DNA of 13,531 bases. Origin: Pseudomonadota bacterium (lineage in GTDB: Bacteria > Pseudomonadota > Alphaproteobacteria > Rhodobacterales > Rhodobacteraceae). The position numbers and the translations under genes are program-made. Where the stretch lies: assembly GCA_027592105.1 (NCBI GenBank), contig JAQCLA010000038.1:1-13531 (forward strand), given 5' to 3'. Each line of letters opens with the position of its first letter. Position 1 is the stretch's first letter. The notes under the pieces are model-generated. The model saw nothing but the letters and a program-made list of their open reading frames with translations, was not told the origin of the DNA and searched no databases. This document shows positions 7,314-13,186 of this stretch, piece after piece.

Positions 7314-8438
7314 ATGCATCACGCAGCTATCACGGGATCGGGGGTATTCACACCCGAGGCGGTCATCACAAATGATGCGCTTGTCGCGGCGTTCAACGCT
7401 TATGCGGACCGTTGGAACGCCACCCATGCCGATGCCATCGCCGCAGGTAAGGCTGAAGCAATGGCCCATTCCTCGGCGGAATTCATCCTTGCCGCCTCGG
7501 GCATCGAGCAGCGCTATGTGATGGACAAGACCGGCATTCTCGACCCCGAAGTGATGCATCCCCTACTGCCCGCGCGCGCCGATGACGCACCATCTCTGAT
7601 GGCCGAGATGGGCCTGGCCGCAAGCCGTGCGGCACTGGCCATGGCCGGGGTCACGGCGGGCGAGATCGATCTGGTGATCTGTGCCGCCTCCAACCACGAG
7701 CGCGCCTATCCCGCCATCGCCATCGAGATCCAGCAATTGCTGGGCGCGGGCGGTTTCGCCTTCGACATGAATGTCGCCTGTTCTTCGGCCACCTTCGGCA
7801 TCCAGACCGCGACCGACATGATCCGCGCAGGCTCGATCCGCCGCGCACTGGTGGTCAACCCCGAGATCTGCTCAGCGCACCTCGAATGGCGCGACCGCGA
7901 TTGCCATTTCATCTTCGGCGATGTGGCAACGGCGCTAGTGATCGAACGCGCAGATCTGGCGCAGAGGCCGCATTTCGCCATCCGCTCGACCCGCTGCGCG
8001 ACGGAATTTTCCAACAATATCCGCAATAACAATGGCTTTCTGCGCCGCACAAGGCCAGGTCACATGGAAGACCGGCGCGACATGCAGTTCATGCAGAACG
8101 GGCGCAAGGTCTTCAAAGAAGTGCTGCCGATGGTCGCGGCCCATATCGCGGGTCACATGGCAGCCGAAGGCGTGGCATCGGATGATCTGGCGCGGCTTTG
8201 GCTGCATCAGGCCAACAAGACGATGAACGACTATATCGGGCGCAAGGTCTTGGGCCGTGATCCGGCACCCGGCGAGCAGCCCAATATCTTGCAAGATTAC
8301 GCCAATACCTCCTCGGCGGGCTCGATCATCGCCTTCGCCAAGCATTCCGCCGATCTGGACCCGGGCGCGCTTGGGCTGATCTGTTCTTTCGGGGCGGGCT
8401 ATTCGGTCGGATCGGTGATCGTGGAGCGGCGCGGCTAA
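7314..8438 (+). CDS. Beta-ketoacyl-ACP synthase III (FabH-like, long form)
   Basis: A 374-residue thiolase-fold condensing enzyme. The catalytic triad is visible: Cys156 in NVACSSATFGI, His298 in LWLHQANKTMNDYIG and Asn331 in YANTSSAGSI. The glycine-rich end (CSFGAGYSVGSVIVERR) is typical of KAS III. FabH is usually near 320 residues; the extra length is mainly an N-terminal insertion (about 20-60) and a segment around 225-265 containing ATEFSNNIRNNNGFLRR. This longer type may use medium-chain acyl-CoA rather than acetyl-CoA, as reported for a Pseudomonas relative; that is inference. The ATG is preceded by GGGAGGG at good spacing. The same frame is open a further 316 codons upstream, but that stretch is antisense to the Lol permease and is rejected. 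Thymidine kinase follows after 37 bp. Confidence 0.92.
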   Translation: MHHAAITGSGVFTPEAVITNDALVAAFNAYADRWNATHADAIAAGKAEAMAHSSAEFILAASGIEQRYVMDKTGILDPEVMHPLLPARADDAPSLMAEMGLAASRAALAMAGVTAGEIDLVICAASNHERAYPAIAIEIQQLLGAGGFAFDMNVACSSATFGIQTATDMIRAGSIRRALVVNPEICSAHLEWRDRDCHFIFGDVATALVIERADLAQRPHFAIRSTRCATEFSNNIRNNNGFLRRTRPGHMEDRRDMQFMQNGRKVFKEVLPMVAAHIAGHMAAEGVASDDLARLWLHQANKTMNDYIGRKVLGRDPAPGEQPNILQDYANTSSAGSIIAFAKHSADLDPGALGLICSFGAGYSVGSVIVERRG

Positions 8439-8459
8439 GCTTGCCGGGGCGCGCAAGCT
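8438..8459 (+). terminator. Stem-loop directly after the KAS III gene
   Basis: A perfect 7-bp inverted repeat AGCTTGC / GCAAGCT (8438-8444 and 8453-8459) with an 8-base GC-rich loop. It begins on the last base of the KAS III stop codon and ends 16 bp before the tdk start. There is no T-tract, so it could be a weak terminator, an mRNA-stabilising hairpin or chance. Confidence 0.3.
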
Positions 8460-8475
8460 GAGGCAAAAGCAGGGC

Positions 8476-9069
8476 ATGGCAAAGCTCTATTTCCACTACT
8501 CCACGATGAACGCGGGCAAATCCACGCTGCTCTTGCAAGCATCCTACAACTACATCGAACGCGGCATGCAGACCTACCTCATGACCGCGAATTTCGATGA
8601 CCGTGCAGGCAAAAGCCGCATCGGCAGCAGGATCGGCATCGAGGCCGAGGCCGACACCTACGGCCAGTCTTGCGATCTGTTCGAAAAGATCGCGGCGCGA
8701 CTGGCGGCGGGGCCTTGCGCCTGCGTGCTGATCGACGAGGCACAATGGCTGACGCGCGACCAAGTCTGGCAATTGGCACGCGCGGTCGATGATCTGGACG
8801 TGCCGGTGATGTGCTACGGCTTGCGCGTCGACTTCCGGGGCGAGCTGTTTCCAGGCTCCGCCGCGTTGCTGGCCTTAGCCGACAAGATGCGCGAGGTGCG
8901 CACGATCTGCCATTGTGGGCGCAAGGCCAGCATGGTGATCCGCGTGGGGGCAGATGGCCGTGCCCTGACCGAAGGCGCGCAGATCGAGGTCGGCGGCAAT
9001 GACCGCTATATCAGCTTATGTCGGCGGCATTTCCGCGAGGCCGTCGGCGACAGGCCTGCAAGCGACTGA
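8476..9069 (+). CDS. tdk: Thymidine kinase (type II)
   Basis: A 197-residue cytosolic kinase that phosphorylates thymidine to dTMP in the salvage pathway. Visible motifs are P-loop STMNAGKST (9-17), DEAQ with the catalytic Glu88 (87-90), CYGLRVDFRGELFPGS (113-128) forming the phosphate-binding region, and zinc ligands Cys145, Cys147, Cys182 and His185 (TICHCGRKA and ISLCRRHF). Length and positions match the E. coli-type enzyme closely, so the start at MAKLYFHYSTMNAGKS is firm although the upstream site (AGCAGG) is only moderate. It follows the FabH-like gene by 37 bp and may share its transcript. A large inverted repeat lies downstream, between it and the convergent dehydrogenase. Confidence 0.97.
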   Translation: MAKLYFHYSTMNAGKSTLLLQASYNYIERGMQTYLMTANFDDRAGKSRIGSRIGIEAEADTYGQSCDLFEKIAARLAAGPCACVLIDEAQWLTRDQVWQLARAVDDLDVPVMCYGLRVDFRGELFPGSAALLALADKMREVRTICHCGRKASMVIRVGADGRALTEGAQIEVGGNDRYISLCRRHFREAVGDRPASD

Positions 9070-9098
9070 GGCCCGTTTGCGCCGCGCACTGCTTGCAA

Positions 9099-9234
9099 GG
9101 GGGCGCTGCCCCCTCGGTCTACGACCTCACCCCCGGGATATTTATGAAACAGAGAAGGAGAAGCGAGAGATCTCTTCTTCGTTTTTGAAATATCCCGGGG
9201 GAGGCGGCCAAGGCCGACGGGGGCGGAGCCCCCC
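9099..9234. repeat. Large imperfect inverted repeat between convergent genes
   Basis: Two arms mirror each other over about 136 bp. Each arm has an outer GC palindrome: GGGGGC-GCT-GCCCCC at 9099-9113 and GGGGGC-GGA-GCCCCCC at 9219-9234. A CGGTC/CGACC-like middle follows, then a perfect 14-bp inner inverted repeat CCCCCGGGATATTT (9130-9143) against AAATATCCCGGGGG (9188-9201). The purine-rich centre also partly mirrors itself around the 10-bp palindrome AGAGATCTCT (9166-9175). It lies between the convergent tdk and dehydrogenase genes, so it can serve as a two-way terminator. Its elaborate structure resembles dispersed intergenic palindromes of Rhodobacterales, but copy number cannot be seen here. 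The rest of 9070-9280 shows no gene. Confidence 0.8.
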
Positions 9235-9280
9235 AAACAAAGCGCATGCGCGGCACGCGCGCCTTTGGGTTGTGACCCGC

Positions 9281-10231
9281 CTAGACTTGGTTTGGTAGCG
9301 CGCGCCCCTCGGCAAAGGCGATGCAATTGGCCAGCGCCATGCGCCCCATATCTTCGCGCACATCAAGCGCGGCTGTGCCCAGATGCGGCATAAGCGTCAC
9401 ATTTTCCATCGCGATTAGCTCCTGCGGCACCACGGGTTCGCATTCATAAACGTCAAGACCTACGCCTGCGATTAGGTCCGCTTGCAGGGCCGCGATCAGG
9501 GCCATCTCATCGACCACATCGCCGCGTGAGATATTGACGAAGAGGGCGTGGCGTTGCATCGCCGCGAATTGTGCGGCACCCATCAGGTGATGCGTCTCGG
9601 CCCCGCCCGGTGTGGCCACCACGACGATATCAGCGATGGCAAGTGCAGCGGGAAGGTCCATCTGCGTCGCGGGGAAATCGACGGATTTGGGCGAGCGGTT
9701 GGCATATATGATCTTGCAGCCAAAGCCGAAATGGCAGCGCCTTGCGATGGCCTGACCGATACGGCCCATGCCGATGATGCACACCGTGCGCCCCGAGACA
9801 TGCATGCCCAGCATCTGGGTCGGGTGCCAGCCCGCCCATTGTCCCGCGCGGACCATCCGCTCTCCTTCGCCTGCGCGGCGGGCGGTCATGAGGATCAGTG
9901 TCATGGCGATGTCGGCGGTGGCATCGGTTACAGCGCCGGGGGTGTTGGTGACGGCGATGCCAGCGGCGCGGGCGGCGGTCACATCGATATGATTATACCC
10001 CACCCCGAAATTGGCCAAAAGCTTGCAGCGCGCATCCGGCACCTCGGAAAAGGCCGGCGCACGGAAGGCATCGCCCAGCGTCGGCAATATGATGTCATAA
10101 TCGCGCAAGGCGGCCACGCATTCGGCATGGTCCATCGGCGTCGTCACGGGGCGGCAGGTGACATCGAAATGGTGCGCGGCTTCCGCCATGACGCTTTCAG
10201 GCAGGCGGCGGGATATCAGCAGTTTCAGCAC
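9281..10231 (-). CDS. D-isomer-specific 2-hydroxyacid dehydrogenase (glyoxylate/hydroxypyruvate reductase-like)
   Basis: A 316-residue NAD(P)-dependent oxidoreductase that reduces 2-oxoacids to D-2-hydroxyacids. Visible are the substrate-side loop NFGVGYNHID (74-83), the Rossmann motif GMGRIG (154-159), catalytic Arg236 in NISRGDVVDE, Glu265 in LDVYECEP and His283 in MPHLGTA. Arg179 in YANRSP, after the second Rossmann strand, suggests preference for NADPH. Glyoxylate or hydroxypyruvate is the likely substrate, but subfamily cannot be fixed by eye. The start is a GTG overlapping the CsaA-like stop by 7 bp, with GGAG seven bases upstream, so it is translationally coupled and the last gene of the ybjN-proC-csaA run. 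Confidence 0.92.
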   Translation of the reverse strand: MLKLLISRRLPESVMAEAAHHFDVTCRPVTTPMDHAECVAALRDYDIILPTLGDAFRAPAFSEVPDARCKLLANFGVGYNHIDVTAARAAGIAVTNTPGAVTDATADIAMTLILMTARRAGEGERMVRAGQWAGWHPTQMLGMHVSGRTVCIIGMGRIGQAIARRCHFGFGCKIIYANRSPKSVDFPATQMDLPAALAIADIVVVATPGGAETHHLMGAAQFAAMQRHALFVNISRGDVVDEMALIAALQADLIAGVGLDVYECEPVVPQELIAMENVTLMPHLGTAALDVREDMGRMALANCIAFAEGRALPNQV

Positions 10232-10566
10232 AGTTTTTCTCCGTTCGGGACGGGTTGATCAGGGGCGATCAGAACGATCTTGCCGGCTGCGTCATGTAGG
10301 CCAAGCACAAGCGCCTCGGACATGAAGGGGCCGATCTGGCGGGGAGGGAAATTGACCACGGCCAAGACCTGTTGGCCGATCAGCGCCTCGGGGGTGTAAT
10401 GGGTCGTGATCTGGGCCGAACTTTTCTTGACCCCGATCTCGGGTCCGTAATCCACCCAAAGCTTGAGCGCGGGTTTTCGCGCCTCGGGGAAGGGTTCGGC
10501 ATGGGTGACGGTGCCCACGCGGATATCGACGCGGGCGAAATCTTCAAAGCTGATCGTGTCGCTCAT
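10225..10566 (-). CDS. tRNA-binding domain protein, CsaA-like
   Basis: A 113-residue OB-fold protein of the tRNA_bind family. ARVDIRVGTV (11-20), the EARKPALKLWVDYG strand (28-41) and VNFPPRQIGPFMSEALVLG (71-89) match the CsaA group, small dimeric proteins described as chaperones and tRNA binders; the function here is inferred. Its ATG overlaps the proC stop as ATGA, and its own end overlaps the GTG of the dehydrogenase, so three genes are read in a coupled chain. Confidence 0.9.
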   Translation of the reverse strand: MSDTISFEDFARVDIRVGTVTHAEPFPEARKPALKLWVDYGPEIGVKKSSAQITTHYTPEALIGQQVLAVVNFPPRQIGPFMSEALVLGLHDAAGKIVLIAPDQPVPNGEKLC

Positions 10567-11375
10567 ACCTTGAGCTCCCGGCTGCGATCGGTTGCGGCGG
10601 CGACGGTGGCGGTGATCAGCGGCATGAGGCCATGGGCGTCATCCATCAAGACGCCAAGCCCGGCTTGGGTCGTTCCATTTGGCGAGGTCACGTTGATGCG
10701 CAGTTGTTCCGGCGTCTCGGTCGCCTGTTCGGCCAAGGCACCGGCACCTGCGACAGTCGCTTTGGCCAGTTGCATCGCCATCTCGGGCGGCAGGCCTTGC
10801 GCCACACCGGCTGCGGCCAGCGCGTCGATCATGTAGAAGATATAGGCAGGCCCGGACCCCGAGAGACCCGTCACCGCGTCGATCTGATCTTCGTCGCTTA
10901 GACGCACGACCTGACCGATGGCAGACAAAAGCCCCTCGGCCATATCCAGATCGGCAGCGGTCGTGGTCGCATTGCCGATGATCGCGGAAATGCCCCTGCC
11001 CACGGCTGCGGGCGTATTGGGCATGGCACGGATGACGCGGGTGGCGGCGCAGAAGGCTGCCTCATAGGCCGCGATGGGCGTGCCTGCGGCGACTGACAAG
11101 ATCAAGGTGCCACCACCGCCGAAGCGCGCGACCTGTAGCAGGGCCTCTTGCATCATCTGCGGCTTGACCGCGATCATCAGCACGGCGGGGTGATCGGGCA
11201 TCGCGCCGTTGATCACGACACCTTGGGCGCGCAACCAATCGGAAGGGTATGGGTCGATCACATGGACCGATGCCGGATCAAGCCCGCGGTCGAGCCATCC
11301 CGCAAGCATCGCCGATCCCATCTTGCCGCAGCCAAGCATCACCAGCCCGCGGCGCGAAATCTCGCTGAAATCCAT
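10563..11375 (-). CDS. proC: Pyrroline-5-carboxylate reductase
   Basis: A 270-residue enzyme for the last step of proline synthesis, reducing 1-pyrroline-5-carboxylate with NAD(P)H. Visible are the dinucleotide-binding LGCGKMG (14-20), AVKPQ (69-73), RAMPNTPAAVGRG (116-128) and the dimer/active-site region GLSGSGPAYIF (170-180) with VTSPNGTTQAGL (229-240). The start at MDFSEISRRG is chosen because GGGGGTGGG lies just upstream and the length is normal. An in-frame start at 11471 would add 32 residues unlike the family and run into the ybjN gene. It begins 29 bp after the ybjN-like stop and overlaps the next gene by ATGA. Confidence 0.96.
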   Translation of the reverse strand: MDFSEISRRGLVMLGCGKMGSAMLAGWLDRGLDPASVHVIDPYPSDWLRAQGVVINGAMPDHPAVLMIAVKPQMMQEALLQVARFGGGGTLILSVAAGTPIAAYEAAFCAATRVIRAMPNTPAAVGRGISAIIGNATTTAADLDMAEGLLSAIGQVVRLSDEDQIDAVTGLSGSGPAYIFYMIDALAAAGVAQGLPPEMAMQLAKATVAGAGALAEQATETPEQLRINVTSPNGTTQAGLGVLMDDAHGLMPLITATVAAATDRSRELKV

Positions 11376-11404
11376 TCCCACCCCCTTGGTTTCGGGGGCA
11401 AAGG

Positions 11405-11908
11405 TTAGGCGCGGCCGTAGCTCTCTGCAATGGCGACCTGCAACGCATCTTCGGGGCTGCGGTTGCCCCAACAGGCCAGCTGGAAGGCCGGATAATACCG
11501 CTCAGCCGCCAGAACGGCGGTCTCGACCATGCAGGCGATCTGATCGGGGCTCGCCAATTGCTCGCCTGCCAGAACCAGACCATAGCGATAAACCATCAGC
11601 TTTTGCGCGGGCCAGTAGGTGAAAGCGCCCGCCCAGCAGCGATCATTGGCGAGGTTGAGCGTCTCGTAAAGCGTCGGTAGGGTTTCGGCGGGCGGCTCCA
11701 TGTCGAAGGTGCAGATCATCCGCAGCGTTTCGTCATAGGCCGACCACGCCAAGGTTACCGAATAGGTGCGCCACTGCCCCTCGATCGCCATGGCGATCTG
11801 GTCATCGGTGACACGGTCGAAATCCCACTCGTGATGGGACGCCAATGTTTCCACGATGTCGATGGGATGCAGGTCATCGATGTCGAGATACTGCTCAGAA
11901 TGCGACAT
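11405..11908 (-). CDS. YbjN domain-containing protein
   Basis: A 167-residue soluble acidic protein of the YbjN family. Recognisable parts are IDIVETLASHHEWDFDRVTDDQIAMAI at the N-terminus, the strand run TYSVTLAWSAYDETLRMICTFDMEPP (48-73), and the helix LYETLNLANDRCWAGAFTYWPAQKLMVYR (about 80-108). The fold resembles class I chaperones of type III secretion, but the biochemical role is unknown. The start has AAGAGG eight bases upstream. It leads the proC-csaA-dehydrogenase run, an arrangement I recall as common in Rhodobacterales. Upstream lies the REP/RAYT insert. Confidence 0.85.
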   Translation of the reverse strand: MSHSEQYLDIDDLHPIDIVETLASHHEWDFDRVTDDQIAMAIEGQWRTYSVTLAWSAYDETLRMICTFDMEPPAETLPTLYETLNLANDRCWAGAFTYWPAQKLMVYRYGLVLAGEQLASPDQIACMVETAVLAAERYYPAFQLACWGNRSPEDALQVAIAESYGRA

Positions 11909-11959
11909 TGCCCAGGCCTCTTGTTATGGCAGCCGTGCGGGCCTTGGGCCTCGGGACCA

Positions 11960-11985
11960 AGACGCCCGCTATTGGCTGGGTGTCT
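11960..11985. other. Hairpin upstream of the ybjN-like gene
   Basis: AGACGCCC (11960-11967) and GGGTGTCT (11978-11985) form an 8-bp stem with one G-T pair and a 10-base loop, followed on the plus strand by TTTACAATT. On the minus strand it would lie in the ybjN leader, about 50 bp before the start. It could be a leftover terminator or an attenuator-like leader hairpin, or chance in GC-rich DNA. Confidence 0.3.
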
Positions 11986-12146
11986 TTACAATTGAGTGCG
12001 GGCAAGGCGCCCTCACCTACCAGATATGGTGCGGTTCTTGCGGCCGTGTGTAAAGCAGTATTTTTGTGACGGAAAGAGCGCGCCCTACAAGGCGCTGGGG
12101 TATCCACAAGATATTGGGGGTTGTGGGTTATTTGATCCGGTATCGT

Positions 12147-12210
12147 GTAGGGTGTGCCTTCAGGCGCACCATGTACCGGAACATTTGGTGCGCCTAAAGG
12201 CACACCCTAC
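12147..12210. repeat. Upstream REP pair (R1 plus, R2 minus)
   Basis: R1 (12147-12170) and R2 (12187-12210, inverted) match at 23 of 24 positions. Each reads GTAG, then stem arms GGTGTGCCT / AGGCGCACC with a TC (R1) or TT (R2) loop; the one difference is in the loop. The 16-base spacer carries ATGT and ACAT, which can extend a single large hairpin. The pair ends 43 bp before the RAYT start and would lie in its leader if transcription begins further upstream. Confidence 0.92.
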
Positions 12211-12253
12211 GGGCGTTAAGCCCTCCTTTACCTTGTTGCGGCAGGCTCGGGTC

Positions 12254-12754
12254 ATGTCCAATTACCGCCGCCCGCGCATCCCCGGTGCCACCATTTTCTT
12301 TACGGTTGCCTTGGAACGTCGTGGCGCCGACACATTGGTGCGGCATGTAGAGGCGCTGCGCGTAGCTTTCCGGCGCACGATGGCAGAGCGTCCCTTTTGC
12401 ATCGAGGCCGCGGTCATCTTGCCCGATCATCTGCACATGATCTGGACGCTGCCAAACGGCGATAGCGATTTCCCGAACCGTTGGCGCATGATTAAGGCAC
12501 GTCTCACGCAAGCAGTGCCCTATATTCGCCCTCAGCGTGCCAGTCATCTCAGGCGGCGAGAACGGGGATTATGGCAGCGCCGATATTGGGAACACCACAT
12601 CCGCTCACCCGAAGAATTCGCGGCGCTCACGCAATATTGCTGGATCAATCCAGTCAAGCACGGGTTGGTGGCGGACCCGTATGAATGGCGGCATTCGTCA
12701 AATCACCGGGACGGGGCCAGAGGCATGGCTTTTGATCTGCCCAATCAGATGTAG
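12254..12754 (+). CDS. REP-associated tyrosine transposase (RAYT, Y1/HUH family)
   Basis: A 166-residue enzyme of the IS200/IS605-like Y1 transposase superfamily. It opens MSNYRRPRIPGATIFFTVAL, the usual RAYT N-terminus, and carries the HUH metal site His59-Leu60-His61 in LPDHLHMIWTLPNGDSDFPNRW, the segment GLWQRRYWEHHIRSPEEFA (105-123) and a candidate catalytic Tyr128 in QYCWINPVKHGLV. RAYTs nick single-stranded REP DNA at or near GTAG; that activity is inferred. The frame is open further upstream through the R2 repeat, but MSNYRR is the family start. The site upstream (GGCAGG) is modest. The TAG stop is part of repeat R3. All key residues are present and no frameshift is seen, so it could be active. 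Confidence 0.9.
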   Translation: MSNYRRPRIPGATIFFTVALERRGADTLVRHVEALRVAFRRTMAERPFCIEAAVILPDHLHMIWTLPNGDSDFPNRWRMIKARLTQAVPYIRPQRASHLRRRERGLWQRRYWEHHIRSPEEFAALTQYCWINPVKHGLVADPYEWRHSSNHRDGARGMAFDLPNQM

Positions 12755-12810
12755 GATATGCCCTCAGGCGTACCCGCCGGTTTATTGGTGCGCCTGAAGG
12801 CGCACCCTAC
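12751..12810. repeat. Downstream REP pair (R3 plus, R4 minus)
   Basis: R4 (12787-12810, inverted) has a perfect stem GTAG-GGTGCGCCT-TC-AGGCGCACC. R3 (12751-12774) differs from R4 at five of 24 positions yet keeps the GTAG foot and most of the stem. The spacer is 12 bases. R3 contains the RAYT stop codon and R4 ends 14 bp before the ubiK stop, so the pair also sits where the convergent RAYT and ubiK transcripts would end. Confidence 0.9.
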
Positions 12811-12824
12811 AATACGAATAGCGT

Positions 12825-13067
12825 TCAGCCCTTCGCCTCGAGCGCCGCGATGCGCGCTTTGAGCGCCTCGTTCTCTTCGCGGGCCTTTTGGGCCATGGCG
12901 CGCACCGCGTCGAATTCTTCGCGGGTGACGAAATCGCGGTCGGCCAGCCAGCGGTCGAGCAGGGATTTCATCGCCGTCTCGGCCTCTTCCTTCGCGCCTT
13001 GGGCCACGCCCATCGCGTTGGTCATCAACTGGCTGATATCTTCCATGATCTTGTTGCGGGTTTGCAT
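12825..13067 (-). CDS. ubiK: Ubiquinone biosynthesis accessory factor UbiK (BMFP/YqiC family)
   Basis: An 80-residue protein: a helical N-terminal half (MQTRNKIMEDISQLMTNAMG, then an Ala/Glu-rich stretch with FVTREEFDAVRAM) and a C-terminal coiled coil (REENEALKARIAALEAKG, 63-80). This is the BMFP/UbiK pattern, a trimeric membrane-associated factor that helps ubiquinone assembly in E. coli. The start is fixed by AGGAG seven bases ahead of the ATG at 13067. A longer in-frame start at 13193 would overlap lgt and add residues unlike the family. It is divergent from lgt and ends 14 bp from repeat R4. Confidence 0.93.
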   Translation of the reverse strand: MQTRNKIMEDISQLMTNAMGVAQGAKEEAETAMKSLLDRWLADRDFVTREEFDAVRAMAQKAREENEALKARIAALEAKG

Positions 13068-13092
13068 CGCGCGCTCCTGTCCTGTCAGAGGG

Positions 13093-13121
13093 GATATGGC
13101 CCTGCATGGCCGCCGGATCAA
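13093..13121 (-). promoter_or_regulatory. Possible ubiK promoter
   Basis: On the minus strand TTGATC (13121-13116) and CATATC (13098-13093) are separated by exactly 17 bases and lie about 26 bp ahead of the ubiK ATG, with AGGAG between. Both boxes are imperfect (4 of 6 and 3 of 6), so this is tentative. Confidence 0.3.
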
Positions 13122-13186
13122 GGTTGACTTCGCCGCAGGGCGCGACCACCCATGGGCCAAAGCGCACCCAAGACGGAACCTATGCC

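Larger units (their letters stand above)
12147..12810. mobile_element. RAYT gene bracketed by REP pairs (REPtron-like unit)
   Basis: A REP-associated tyrosine transposase gene (12254-12754) is enclosed by two inverted pairs of 24-bp REP palindromes (12147-12210 and 12751-12810). All four copies share a 5' GTAG foot and a 9-bp stem with a two-base loop. This layout is the known signature of RAYT/REP units, in which the single-copy enzyme is thought to spread the REPs. It sits between ubiK and the ybjN-like gene, both on the minus strand. The left flank (11909-12146) has no gene: it holds a hairpin at 11960, a possible decayed half-REP at 12077-12090 and otherwise nothing recognisable. Confidence 0.85.

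Noticed and set aside
8999..9326. Short open frames on both strands across the tdk-dehydrogenase gap
   Set aside because: They run through the large inverted repeat, have no ribosome sites and give low-complexity Gly/Arg/Pro translations.
11376..11471. 32-residue extension of proC
   Set aside because: It overlaps the ybjN-like gene, and the GGGGGTGGG site supports the start at 11375.
12099..12133. DnaA-box-like TATCCACAA and inverted TTGTGGGTTA, hinting at an origin
   Set aside because: Only one near match (8 of 9) and one poor match. There is no AT-rich unwinding region or replication gene nearby, so chance is more likely.
11856..12203. Small open frames in the gap left of the REP unit
   Set aside because: They overlap ybjN or repeat sequence, lack good start sites and show no recognisable domains.
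12147..12810. CRISPR array
   Set aside because: The repeats are only four, palindromic and arranged as inverted pairs around a transposase, with no unique spacers of regular size and no cas genes.
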